The translations under genes and the position numbers were made by a program. Below are positions 1 to 7,256 of a stretch of 64,000 nucleotides of DNA, in pieces. The DNA comes from Paludibacteraceae bacterium (GTDB taxonomy: Bacteria; Bacteroidota; Bacteroidia; Bacteroidales; Paludibacteraceae), in contig JAKSKR010000010.1 of assembly GCA_024401645.1 (NCBI GenBank), forward strand, positions 20,601 through 84,600. The letters are read 5' to 3'. The number at the start of each line of letters is the position of its first letter. Positions within the stretch are counted from its first letter, which is position 1. The notes below the pieces were generated by a model. The model had not been told where the DNA came from and did no database searches. It was given only the letters and a program-made list of their open reading frames with translations.

Positions 1-1376
1 TGGTGGCTTAACACAATGCGCTTCTTGGCGCAGTCGCCCAGGTATTTCTTTACCCAGCGCAGTTTGTCGGTCCAAGCTCTGTCGTTGTCCCAAGGGGCGG
101 TGGAGAGGATGTAGGTGTTGTAGTGCTCGGTTAGTAGCTTAAAGGCCTCCACGGCGCCTTCTATGGGCTCCATACGCGAGAATATGTCGGGGACGTCGTC
201 GTAGTGGTCGCGGTATTTTTCCTTTTCTTCTGGCGTTAGCTTGGTGGCAACGGCTCCGGCAAAGTTGACCAGCACACTGTCCATGTCAACATACATGATG
301 GGGCGGTTGTCTTCGGGAAATTCTTCCTTCTTACTGGCGTCGCCATTCGATGTCTCGGGATGTCCATTCACTAGAATCTTGTGAGTGTCTTCCCAGTTGT
401 TGAAGGGGTGTTTGCCAAACTGTAGCCATACGCCGTCGAACTGGGCTGCCCCCTTCTTGGCGCGGTCGTCAATAAGTATGGCGCCTTCGTTAAGGTCTTT
501 CCGGTGGGTTAGTATCAAGCGCTTGTATCCGTAAATGCCTAGGTGCTTTTTCACCCATCGAGCCTTGTCGCTCCATGCGCTTTCGTTGTCCCAAGGGGCG
601 GTCGAGAGTATGTAGATGTCGTAGTGCCTGCTCAACTGCTTAAAGGCTTCTATGGCGCCTGGCATTGGCTTCATACGGCTGAATATGCCCGGCACGTCTT
701 CTATGTGGGTGCCATATTTTTCCTTTTCCTCTGGGGTTAACGTTTCCTTTGCTCCCATAAAGTCGACCAGCACGCCATCCATGTCAACGTAGGCAATGGG
801 TTTCTGTACCTGGTTCTGTTGGTCGTTCAGCATGTCAATGATGGGAATGACGTTGTCGGCCCAGTTCTCCTTTGTAAGTAAGCCTATGCCTTCGTAGTTG
901 AAGTTGTACTTGAAGTGTTGCTTAAAGAAAGTTTCGCTGTAAAGAATGAAGTCGTCTTGTGCGGCAAAAAGGCCGTAGATGTACTTCTCTTCGCCATAAG
1001 GTATGTGCGCAAACTGGTTGTCGAGCCACTTGTGGACTATGGCTTGCTGTTGTGGGGTGTACATGTAGCGCTGCTTGCCTTCGGCTGTGCTGATGTACAA
1101 TTCGCCAATAAACTGCGGTAAGATGAATATGGGGTTGATGAGGATGCGGTAGTGCCCATAGAGCGACTGCACTAACGTCCCGCCCAAGCCAACGCCAATA
1201 ATAATGTCGGGCTGGTTGTTGTCTACTTCCTTCTTAAGGGCATTGAATATGTCAAGCGGATCGACCGGTAGGGTAGGCACAATGACCTCGGCACCCGGGT
1301 AAAGGTCCTTCAACATTTTCGCTCCATTGTCGTTGAAGGTGTCAGCTGGCGATATTTCTATGTACAGTAGTTTCAT
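1..1376 (-). CDS. Degenerate YqiA-like domain fused to two tandem NT5C-type HAD domains (3' end off window)
   Basis: The frame is open from ATG at 1376 to the window edge (458 codons, no stop), so the C-terminus is missing. Residues 1-185 resemble the YqiA/UPF0227 alpha/beta hydrolase family, but the nucleophile elbow reads GVGLGG, with Gly63 where the family has Ser, so this part is probably not catalytic. Two HAD domains of the 5'(3')-deoxyribonucleotidase (NT5C) type follow: motif I DMDGVLVDF at D198/D200 and, 166 residues later, DMDSVLVNF at D364/D366. Each copy then has the conserved ILSTAPWDN stretch. The first copy looks canonical; the second has Gly to Ser and Asp to Asn changes in motif I. 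It is transcribed leftwards, 147 bases after the dehydratase gene, with a hairpin in the gap. Expected role is dephosphorylation of nucleotides; the substrate is unknown. Confidence 0.75.
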   Translation of the reverse strand, partial: MKLLYIEISPADTFNDNGAKMLKDLYPGAEVIVPTLPVDPLDIFNALKKEVDNNQPDIIIGVGLGGTLVQSLYGHYRILINPIFILPQFIGELYISTAEGKQRYMYTPQQQAIVHKWLDNQFAHIPYGEEKYIYGLFAAQDDFILYSETFFKQHFKYNFNYEGIGLLTKENWADNVIPIIDMLNDQQNQVQKPIAYVDMDGVLVDFMGAKETLTPEEKEKYGTHIEDVPGIFSRMKPMPGAIEAFKQLSRHYDIYILSTAPWDNESAWSDKARWVKKHLGIYGYKRLILTHRKDLNEGAILIDDRAKKGAAQFDGVWLQFGKHPFNNWEDTHKILVNGHPETSNGDASKKEEFPEDNRPIMYVDMDSVLVNFAGAVATKLTPEEKEKYRDHYDDVPDIFSRMEPIEGAVEAFKLLTEHYNTYILSTAPWDNDRAWTDKLRWVKKYLGDCAKKRIVLSH

Positions 1377-1413
1377 ACTTCATCTTTATTGTTGTGGGGT
1401 GGCGTAAATGAAA

Positions 1414-1457
1414 AAGTTTCATACCCTCTGTTGTCGTAACATAAAGGTATGAAACTT
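1414..1457 (-). terminator. Inverted repeat, possible terminator or attenuator
   Basis: A perfect 12-base inverted repeat (arms 1414-1425 and 1446-1457, 20-base spacer) lies between the fatty-acid cassette and the nucleotidase gene. On the minus strand the second arm runs into five T residues, so it could end or attenuate the upstream operon. The loop is long for a classical terminator. Confidence 0.4.
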
Positions 1458-1523
1458 ATATCATTTCTCAAACAATGTGCTAACATTGTTGTTAAGCTTG
1501 GCTTCTTTTGCCGTTTTGCTTTC

Positions 1524-1895
1524 TTATTCTTTACGGGCTTCGGCCTTAATGTCCATAAACTTTGTGCCGTCTTTAACAATGGCAGCAACCAGTTTAATGG
1601 CTTCGCTATCGGTGGCGTCAATTTTCAGTTCAATGTCCAACTCCTTATTCTCGGTTGGGGTGATAAGGTGGCTGAACTTAACCTGTTTCATGTTGCCAAT
1701 GAATAGGCTGGCTCCAATTTCTTCCTCTGCGCAAGCCTTAATCATGCCAATGTTGCATACGCCTGGCGATATGGGGTTGCCGGGGAAGTGCCCTTTGAAT
1801 ATGGCGTGGTCAGCATTTAGCTCAACGTGGTAGGTAACCTGTCCATCGCCCGAGCTCTCTTTGCCTTTAATGGTGAAAAAGTCGTCTTTTAGCAT
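1524..1895 (-). CDS. FabZ/ApeI-like 3-hydroxyacyl-ACP dehydratase
   Basis: 123-residue hot-dog protein of the FabZ type, with the signature GHFPGNPISPG at residues 35-45, so His36 matches the catalytic histidine. The acidic residue that normally follows four positions after the PGV is absent: position 50 is Gly instead of Glu. It is the last gene of the cassette and its ATG lies 2 bases before the end of the neighbouring dehydratase gene's stop region, which implies translational coupling. By analogy with aryl-polyene and flexirubin clusters it would dehydrate the hydroxyacyl-ACP intermediate, perhaps only together with the partner at 1898-2323, which has the acidic residue. Confidence 0.75.
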   Translation of the reverse strand: MLKDDFFTIKGKESSGDGQVTYHVELNADHAIFKGHFPGNPISPGVCNIGMIKACAEEEIGASLFIGNMKQVKFSHLITPTENKELDIELKIDATDSEAIKLVAAIVKDGTKFMDIKAEARKE

Positions 1896-1897
1896 GG

Positions 1898-2323
1898 TCA
1901 GTCCTCCTCAAACAGCTTAATTTGGCAGGTGGCAATGGTTTCGTCGCCCACCTTGGTGGTAGCCTCCATTAGGGTTACGTTCATCACCTGTGCGGTAACA
2001 ACCACTTCGGTAACGAGTTGTTCGCCCACACGTGGAAGGCGTACAATTTGGCATTTCTTTATTTCGCCAATGTAGCCAAGTTTTGGCTTGCTGTCTTCGC
2101 CGTTGTTTTGCTTGTTTTTAACTCCGTTATAGGCGGCAGACGTTTGGGCAATATGCTCAATAACGCCCATTTCGCGCAGTTGTCCGTTCTCGCAGAACAC
2201 GTTGGCTGCAAGCACAGTCAGTGCCGATTTTCCTGCCGTTTCGCTAGCCCCATAGAAGGTATCAATCATCATGATGGGCTCGCGCTGCGGAATCAGCTGC
2301 TTTATTTCTTCGCCTTGTAGCAT
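1898..2323 (-). CDS. ApeP-like hot-dog dehydratase
   Basis: 141 residues. The N-terminus LIPQREPIMMID (10-21) and the helix GVIEHIAQTSAAYNG (53-67) are typical of the ApeP/FabA-like dehydratases of aryl-polyene and flexirubin clusters. Glu56 sits where these proteins carry the helix acidic residue. It lies 3 bases after the ACP gene and just before the FabZ-like gene. I infer that the two hot-dog proteins pair, so that His36 of the partner and Glu56 here complete one active site; this is not shown by the sequence alone. Confidence 0.7.
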   Translation of the reverse strand: MLQGEEIKQLIPQREPIMMIDTFYGASETAGKSALTVLAANVFCENGQLREMGVIEHIAQTSAAYNGVKNKQNNGEDSKPKLGYIGEIKKCQIVRLPRVGEQLVTEVVVTAQVMNVTLMEATTKVGDETIATCQIKLFEED

Positions 2324-2326
2324 TAT

Positions 2327-2569
2327 TTATGCAATCTTGCCAGCGATGAAGTCGTACAATTCACCGAAAGTAAGAACCTTGCTCATTTCAGCGCCATTAG
2401 TCTTGATGCCGAATTCGCCGTCGATAAGAGCAACGAGGTCAACAAGGCTCAAGCTGTCAAGTTCGAGGGTCTTCTTGATGTTTGCATCTGGAGTGATGAC
2501 TTCTTCTTCTACTTCAAATTCTTCTGCAAGCAATGCGTTAACCTTGCTGATGATTTCTTCTTTTGTCAT
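2327..2569 (-). CDS. Acyl carrier protein
   Basis: 80 residues, acidic, with the phosphopantetheine site LDSLS, Ser39. It carries the growing acyl chain for the ketosynthase and dehydratases of this cassette. The C-terminal half is less acidic than a housekeeping AcpP, and the location between the ketosynthase (50 bases upstream) and the dehydratases marks it as a dedicated carrier protein for the pathway rather than the general fatty-acid ACP. Confidence 0.88.
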   Translation of the reverse strand: MTKEEIISKVNALLAEEFEVEEEVITPDANIKKTLELDSLSLVDLVALIDGEFGIKTNGAEMSKVLTFGELYDFIAGKIA

Positions 2570-2619
2570 TATTTTATCTTTTAATTGTTATTTGTCTAAG
2601 TCGTAACCTTGATGGGCAA

Positions 2620-3846
2620 TTAACCCTTGAAGTCGCGGATGATGAGGGTAGAGTTGGTGCCGCCGAAACCAAACGAGTTGCTCAAGAAGGTGTCGAAGTG
2701 CTTGCTGACGCGCTGGCCAGGGATGTTCAGCTTGGCTGAATCTTCGTCTGGGTTTTCGAAGTTGATGTTTGCTGCAATGAAGTCGTTCTTCATCATCAGC
2801 ATTGAATAGATAACTTCGCTGGCGCCTGCCATCCACATTTCGTGACCGGTCTGGCTCTTGGTTGAAGTAACTTCAGGCTTGTAAGTGTCGAATACGGCTG
2901 CAATTGCCTTTGCCTCGTTCTGGTCACCTACGTGAGTTGAGGTTGCATGAGCGTTAACGTAACCGATTTCTTCCTTGCGGATGCCTGCTTCGCGAATTGC
3001 CATTTCCAATGAACGGCGTGGACCATCGACGTTAGGAACAGAGATGTGGTCGCCGTTTGAACTGAAACCGTAACCGATAACTTCGGCTAGGATAGGAGCA
3101 CCACGCTTAATGGCGCTTTCTAGGCTTTCAATAATTACAGTTGCACCACCGCCACTTGGTACCAAGCCGTCGCGGTCGCGGTCGAACGGACGAGATGCCT
3201 TTGTAGGGTCGCTTTCGCGGGTTGAGAATGCGCTGATGCCGTCGAAACTGCATACGCTGTATGGGTTGATTTCCTGTGCACCACCACATACTACCATGTC
3301 TTGCAAGCCCCACTTAATGAGCAATGATCCAAGGCCAATTGCGTGTGAGCCGCTGGCACATGCGCCAGATACGGTAAGGTTGATACCCTTTAGCTTGAAG
3401 ATGCAAGAAAGGTTCATGGTAACGGCTGAGTTCATTGACTGGAAGATACCACCTGAACCAATCATGGTGGTGTCACCCTTTTCGCGCATGGTGTCAACGC
3501 TCTTTACAACAGGTTCTGCGCTGCTGTCGTTACCGTATAGAAGGCCAACTTCGTGGCTCTCAAGATAATCTTGGTCGAGTTTTGCATTAGCAAGAGCTTC
3601 TGCTGTGGCTACATAAGCGTATTGTGCCTGTTCTGGCATGTAAACACGCTGGTTGCGGCTAAGTATGCCTTTCAGGTTTGGAAGGTCTACGTGACCAGTC
3701 AATGCTGAACGGAAACCCATCGATTTGCGAACTTCGTCGAAAATGATGCCTGACTTACCGTCCCAAAGTGATTGCTTTACCTCTTCAAGGTTTTTACCAA
3801 GGCAGGAATATATTCCGACGCCTGTAATCACAACTCTTCTTTCCAT
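2620..3846 (-). CDS. Beta-ketoacyl-ACP synthase (FabB/FabF family)
   Basis: 408 residues, full length for a KAS I/II condensing enzyme. The catalytic triad is visible: Cys163 in SGACASG, His300 in NAHATST and His335 in TGHEMWMAG. It would condense malonyl-ACP with an acyl-ACP. It is the first gene of a four-gene minus-strand cassette (ketosynthase, ACP, two dehydratases), the core of an aryl-polyene/flexirubin-like type II pathway. No reductase, AMP ligase, methyltransferase or exporter gene is in the window, so either the cluster is short or other functions are supplied elsewhere. The GHEMWMAG version of the second His motif differs from the housekeeping GHTLGAAG form and supports a specialised enzyme. 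Confidence 0.85.
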   Translation of the reverse strand: MERRVVITGVGIYSCLGKNLEEVKQSLWDGKSGIIFDEVRKSMGFRSALTGHVDLPNLKGILSRNQRVYMPEQAQYAYVATAEALANAKLDQDYLESHEVGLLYGNDSSAEPVVKSVDTMREKGDTTMIGSGGIFQSMNSAVTMNLSCIFKLKGINLTVSGACASGSHAIGLGSLLIKWGLQDMVVCGGAQEINPYSVCSFDGISAFSTRESDPTKASRPFDRDRDGLVPSGGGATVIIESLESAIKRGAPILAEVIGYGFSSNGDHISVPNVDGPRRSLEMAIREAGIRKEEIGYVNAHATSTHVGDQNEAKAIAAVFDTYKPEVTSTKSQTGHEMWMAGASEVIYSMLMMKNDFIAANINFENPDEDSAKLNIPGQRVSKHFDTFLSNSFGFGGTNSTLIIRDFKG

Positions 3847-3908
3847 TATTATAATATTATTTTATTTTCGTTTAATTGGAAATTGCTCCTATTCCACAAA
3901 ATTTACCG

Positions 3909-3916
3909 CAAAAATA
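3909..3916 (-). promoter_or_regulatory. Probable -7 element for the ketosynthase operon
   Basis: On the minus strand this reads TATTTTTG, matching the Bacteroidetes TAnnTTTG -7 element, 63 bases before the ketosynthase ATG. No clear -33 element is seen. Confidence 0.45.
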
Positions 3917-3988
3917 GCATTTTTTTTTCTCTTTTTTTGTTTTTTATCGATTTTTCAGTACTCATATTTTCCTATCTATCAATTTTTG

Positions 3989-3996
3989 TAACTTTG
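3989..3996 (+). promoter_or_regulatory. Probable -7 element for the UpxY gene
   Basis: TAACTTTG, a match to TAnnTTTG, 20 bases before the ATG at 4017. It is set back to back with the ketosynthase promoter in an AT-rich gap. Confidence 0.5.
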
Positions 3997-4016
3997 TTAC
4001 CAAATAATAAGGTTAT

Positions 4017-4541
4017 ATGTCTCAACAGAATTCTCCGTCTTGGTACGTTTTACGTTTCCCTTCACAAGACCTTTCAAAGGTCCAAAACCATTTGAACCAG
4101 TCTGGCGTTAAGAATTTCGTTCCGTTCAGGTTCGAGGTGATTGACGGCACTACTATGCGCGTCCCGGTTTTGCCGGGTTATGTGTTCGTGGAAGGCCCAC
4201 TTGAAAGACTTGACCTGATTAAGGGCGAGTATGAAGATGGTAAGCTGAAATATGTGATGGATACGAAATTGGGAAGCCCCAAGGCGTTCGATGCCGGCTT
4301 GGTTGCCAATTTCGTTAAGGTGGCTAGCCAAACGCACGAGGGTATTGAGTTCCTCGATTCCCGCCGCGAAATAAATGTGAAGCACGGACCCATGGTTAGG
4401 GTGATTGCCGATGGACCTTTTAAAGGTGTGGTGGGCGAGTACCTACGTGTTCGTTCTAACCGTTGTGTGGTGGTACGCTTGGGCGGACTGGTTACGGTGG
4501 CAACTGGTTTCCTGAAGCCCGACCAGGTAGAGCAACTCTAA
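4017..4541 (+). CDS. UpxY-family NusG-like transcription antiterminator
   Basis: 174 residues with the NGN domain first (starts WYVLRF at 9-14, then FVPFRFE and the PVLPGYVFV strand near 50-58) and a C-terminal KOW-like segment (HGPMVRVIADGPFKGVVGEY, about 124-143). This is the layout of the Bacteroidales UpxY proteins, NusG paralogues that help RNA polymerase through polysaccharide operons. Unlike classical upxY genes it is not the first gene of such an operon: it stands alone, has its own promoter and ends in a hairpin terminator. The only polysaccharide operon in the window starts 17 kb away on the other strand. Its target operon is therefore unknown. Confidence 0.75.
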   Translation: MSQQNSPSWYVLRFPSQDLSKVQNHLNQSGVKNFVPFRFEVIDGTTMRVPVLPGYVFVEGPLERLDLIKGEYEDGKLKYVMDTKLGSPKAFDAGLVANFVKVASQTHEGIEFLDSRREINVKHGPMVRVIADGPFKGVVGEYLRVRSNRCVVVRLGGLVTVATGFLKPDQVEQL

Positions 4542-4560
4542 AATAAAAAAGTGAAACAAT

Positions 4561-4606
4561 AACGGCGTTCCGAACATGGTTGTTTGGCACGCCGTTCCTT
4601 TTTGGT
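4561..4606 (+). terminator. Rho-independent terminator after the UpxY gene
   Basis: Stem AACGGCGT (4561-4568) with ACGCCGTT (4589-4596), followed by CCTTTTTGG. It sits 20 bases past the stop of the antiterminator gene. Confidence 0.65.
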
Positions 4607-4774
4607 AAAGTTTTATTCCTATAATGACAAGCCTTTCCTTTTTCTCCTGCGACGTTTTGGACCGGTTTTTGCTTTAACTATAAGTGAAGAGAGTCGTTAG
4701 AAAGGCAACTGTCCGATGGTGTTCGGAACGCGTTCCTTTTTGGCTTTTGGGTGTTTTTTATCTACAAATTTTGT

Positions 4775-4782
4775 TACCTTTG
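4775..4782 (+). promoter_or_regulatory. Probable -7 element for panB
   Basis: TACCTTTG, a perfect TAnnTTTG match, 22 bases before the panB ATG. Confidence 0.55.
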
Positions 4783-4804
4783 TAACATATAAAATTTATA
4801 TGCT

Positions 4805-5614
4805 ATGCCAGATTCTGTAAAGAAAATCACTTCTAAAGAGTTTATCTCTATGAAGGCTAGGGGTGAGAAGATTGCAATGCTCACTGCTTACGATTATCTT
4901 ACCGCTACCATTTTCGACCAGGCGGGGCTTGACTCTATCCTTGTCGGAGACTCTGCATCAAATGTCATGCAGGGCAATGCCAACACCATACCTATCACCG
5001 TAGACGACATGATTGTCTATGCGCGTAGTGTGGCGCGTGCTTGCAAGCATTCTTTGGTTATCTGCGACATGCCTTTTGGCAGTTACCAGATTAGCAAGAC
5101 CGATGCAATGCAGAATGCGGTTCGCATTATGAAGGAAACTGGTGCCGATGCCTTGAAGATTGAAGGTGGAGAGGAGTACATCGATACCATTTCATGCATC
5201 ATACGAGCAGGCATTCCGGTTTGCGGTCACTTGGGCTTAACCCCACAGTCGGTTAAGGCTTTTGGTGGCTTTGGCGTTCGTGCCAAGGAAACTGCCGAAG
5301 CCGAAAAACTCATCCGCGATGTTAAGTTGCTCGAAAACGCAGGCTGTTTTGCCATTGTTATAGAAAAGGTTCCGGCCGAGTTGGCTGCGCGTGCTGCCGC
5401 TGCTGTTAAGGTTCCTATTATCGGTATTGGTGCCGGTAACGACGTCGATGGTCAGGTATTGGTTAGCCAAGACATGTTGGGCTACGATCCTTCGTTCCAT
5501 CCTAAATTCGTTCGTGCCTATGCCAACTTGCACGACATCATCACCAAGGCGGTTCAAGACTACCAGTCTGACGTTAAGGCGAAGGCATTCCCTAATGAAA
5601 GTGAATCGTATTAA
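4805..5614 (+). CDS. panB: 3-methyl-2-oxobutanoate hydroxymethyltransferase
   Basis: 269 residues, the normal PanB length (E. coli 264). It transfers a hydroxymethyl group from methylene-tetrahydrofolate to 2-oxoisovalerate, the first committed step to pantothenate and coenzyme A. Diagnostic segments are present: MLTAYDY near 25, VGDSASNVMQG (47-57), the metal site GDS, KIEGG and GHLGLTPQSV. The ATG follows its own promoter; the gene stands 14 bases ahead of the small PspC gene. No panC or panD is adjacent. Confidence 0.95.
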   Translation: MPDSVKKITSKEFISMKARGEKIAMLTAYDYLTATIFDQAGLDSILVGDSASNVMQGNANTIPITVDDMIVYARSVARACKHSLVICDMPFGSYQISKTDAMQNAVRIMKETGADALKIEGGEEYIDTISCIIRAGIPVCGHLGLTPQSVKAFGGFGVRAKETAEAEKLIRDVKLLENAGCFAIVIEKVPAELAARAAAAVKVPIIGIGAGNDVDGQVLVSQDMLGYDPSFHPKFVRAYANLHDIITKAVQDYQSDVKAKAFPNESESY

Positions 5615-5628
5615 TAGTCAAGGGTTAT

Positions 5629-5814
5629 ATGGCAAAAGAATTGAAACGTTCTAAAAACAAGATGATTGCAGGCATTGCAGCAGGCTTTGCCGAATATTTT
5701 GACGTAGATGTCACACTAATGCGTATCATCTTTGCCGTTGTTACATTGTGTACACGCGGCGGCTTTGCTCTCGTTTACCTTATATGTCTTCTTATAATGA
5801 AAGATAAGAACTGA
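5629..5814 (+). CDS. PspC-domain small membrane protein
   Basis: 61 residues consisting of one PspC domain: KRSKNKMIAGIAAGFAEYFDVD followed by LMRIIFA and one hydrophobic segment (about 31-57). PspC domains occur in envelope-stress sensors; short stand-alone versions are common in Bacteroidetes and their role is unclear. It lies 14 bases after panB and is followed by a strong terminator, so it is probably co-transcribed with panB. Confidence 0.85.
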   Translation: MAKELKRSKNKMIAGIAAGFAEYFDVDVTLMRIIFAVVTLCTRGGFALVYLICLLIMKDKN

Positions 5815-5836
5815 CATTTATTAGTTATGCATAAAA

Positions 5837-5880
5837 AGTGGGCATCCCAAAAACTTTTTGGGATGCCCACTGTCTTTTTT
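5837..5880. terminator. Strong bidirectional terminator
   Basis: A 17-base perfect stem (5837-5853 with 5855-5871) flanked by A-runs on one side and T-runs on the other. It separates the convergent PspC gene and the 86-residue protein gene and fits termination in both directions. Confidence 0.85.
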
Positions 5881-6141
5881 TCACTTGTTGTTCAGCTCAA
5901 GCATAGCTTCCAGTTTCTCAACGGCCTTCAGCATGTCTTCGCCAAAGCGCTGGTGGCTACGCAAGAAGTCTGGTGTTCCTTCCGCAATCTGCTCGTAGAG
6001 TTCCTTGTCCATGGTGTCGACATACGAACCAATGGCGTATTCAATGTCTTCCTTTTGCCAATCCATGTTCGAGTATTGGAAGACTCTCTGTTTCTGATGA
6101 AAGAAACAGAAGGCTGTTTCTATGCATTCTTTACTTACCAT
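5881..6141 (-). CDS. Conserved small protein of unknown function, coupled to DUF4250
   Basis: 86 residues if started at the ATG at 6141, which overlaps the last codons of the DUF4250 gene by 11 bases (translational coupling). A longer frame starting at 6207 would run almost wholly over that gene and is less likely. The protein begins MVSKECIETAFCFFHQK, then has an acidic helical C-terminal half (LRSHQRFGEDMLKAVEKLEAML). No membrane segment or enzymatic motif is seen. I recognise the pattern as a recurrent Bacteroidetes small protein but not a function. Confidence 0.65.
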   Translation of the reverse strand: MVSKECIETAFCFFHQKQRVFQYSNMDWQKEDIEYAIGSYVDTMDKELYEQIAEGTPDFLRSHQRFGEDMLKAVEKLEAMLELNNK

Positions 6142-6355
6142 GTGGTGTTGGGTTGCTGGTGTTGTAACCTTGTGGACGTACTTGTTTCTGTTCTTCGCTA
6201 TACACATAGCCGTGTTCGCCCAGGTAGGCCTTTATTTCTTCTGGTTCGCGGTTGAAGTTGTAGCAAATCTGTTCAAGGGTGTCAAATTCCTCGTCCCTTA
6301 ACAGCATGTTGATGCTCGAAACCAGAATGGCGGGGTCTTGTGGTAGGTATTCCAT
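6131..6355 (-). CDS. DUF4250-family small protein
   Basis: 74 residues. The segment LPQDPAILVSSINMLLRDE followed by a helix-turn-helix-like stretch (LEQICYNFNREPEEIKAYLGEHGYVYSEEQKQ) matches the DUF4250 family, small proteins of unknown role whose fold may bind nucleic acid (inference). It heads a two-gene unit with the 86-residue protein. A TAnnTTTG element lies 24 bases upstream. Confidence 0.75.
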   Translation of the reverse strand: MEYLPQDPAILVSSINMLLRDEEFDTLEQICYNFNREPEEIKAYLGEHGYVYSEEQKQVRPQGYNTSNPTPHGK

Positions 6356-6378
6356 AAATTGTTGATAATTTCCAGGTG

Positions 6379-6386
6379 CAAAATTA
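6379..6386 (-). promoter_or_regulatory. Probable -7 element for the DUF4250 pair
   Basis: Minus-strand TAATTTTG, a TAnnTTTG match, 24 bases before the ATG at 6355. Confidence 0.45.
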
Positions 6387-6491
6387 AGAGATTGTAGCTC
6401 ACGAATGGCCTTTCACTGTTAAAAAATGTTTACATTTGTGTGTGCATAAATATGGAACGTGTCTGTCCTTTCCTCTTCATGCCGTAAGTCT

Positions 6492-6499
6492 TATATTTG
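6492..6499 (+). promoter_or_regulatory. Probable -7 element for the hemolysin III gene
   Basis: TATATTTG, a TAnnTTTG match, 22 bases before the ATG at 6521. Confidence 0.4.
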
Positions 6500-6520
6500 T
6501 TTTAATGTATCTTTCTGCTT

Positions 6521-7153
6521 ATGAGTTATGCAATTTCACGCGAAGAGTTGGCCAATAGCCTCACACACTTGTTAGGTGTTATTATGGCGCCTTTCATGCT
6601 GTTGTGGTTAATATACACATTGCCCGTGTGTACATGGCAGAACGTGTTTCCGGTAACGGTTTTCTGCACAAGCGTGTTTTTCATGTATCTGGCTTCTACG
6701 GCCTACCATTTCGTTATTTCAGAAAAGGCGAAGCGCATATTGCGCTATTGCGACCACATTAACATCTACGTCCTTATTGCTGCATCGTACACACCCGTGT
6801 TCATTTGCGGACTGGGTGGTGTTCTGGGGTGGACCATGTTTGGTGTTGAGTGGACGCTTGCAGTTGCCGGTGCCATCTACAAGATATTCTGCTTGGGTAA
6901 GTATCCGAAGGTGTCGCTCCTTCTCTACATTCTAATGGGGTGGAGTGTTGTGGCCATTATTAAGCCTGTTTGGGAGCTGTTCGATACCTATGCCCGGGTG
7001 TTTATGTGCCTCGAAGCCTTTGCCTACACTATGGGGGCTTATTTTTATGCCAACTCTAAAAAACATGCCTATTTTCATGCCATTTGGCACGTGTTCGTTT
7101 TGGTGGGAACCATTGCCCATTTCTTTCTGGTCATGACTCTCTTTTGGAAGTAA
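6521..7153 (+). CDS. trhA: Hemolysin III (TrhA/PAQR-like) membrane protein
   Basis: 210 residues with about seven hydrophobic segments. The family hallmarks are present: NSLTHLLG near the N-terminus, STAYHF around 65, the CDHINIYVLIAASYTP block (about 83-98) and the C-terminal YFHAIWHVFVLVG, whose histidines correspond to the metal-binding site of PAQR proteins. Family members affect membrane-lipid homeostasis in E. coli (YqfA/TrhA); true haemolysis is doubtful. Monocistronic with its own promoter. Confidence 0.9.
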   Translation: MSYAISREELANSLTHLLGVIMAPFMLLWLIYTLPVCTWQNVFPVTVFCTSVFFMYLASTAYHFVISEKAKRILRYCDHINIYVLIAASYTPVFICGLGGVLGWTMFGVEWTLAVAGAIYKIFCLGKYPKVSLLLYILMGWSVVAIIKPVWELFDTYARVFMCLEAFAYTMGAYFYANSKKHAYFHAIWHVFVLVGTIAHFFLVMTLFWK

Positions 7154-7197
7154 GGCGCTTCTTTTTGCACTCTTTTACATCGTAGTTCCCCCTGACG

Positions 7198-7228
7198 TTG
7201 TCGTTTGTTGGAGAATTTTATAGCTTTG
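7198..7228 (+). promoter_or_regulatory. Promoter of the first J-domain gene
   Basis: TTG at 7198-7200, a 20-base spacer, then TAGCTTTG at 7221-7228, a good match to the Bacteroidetes -33/-7 promoter. The ATG follows at 7257. Confidence 0.55.
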
Positions 7229-7256
7229 CGGCATCTCTAGAAAATACACAAATTCT

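Noticed and set aside
4725..4736. Perfect 12-base palindrome GGAACGCGTTCC upstream of panB
   Set aside because: Too short and isolated for a firm regulatory call; may be a second part of the UpxY terminator region.
5881..6207. Longer start for the 86-residue protein
   Set aside because: The extra 22 residues lie on the DUF4250 coding sequence; the ATG at 6141 gives the normal coupled overlap.
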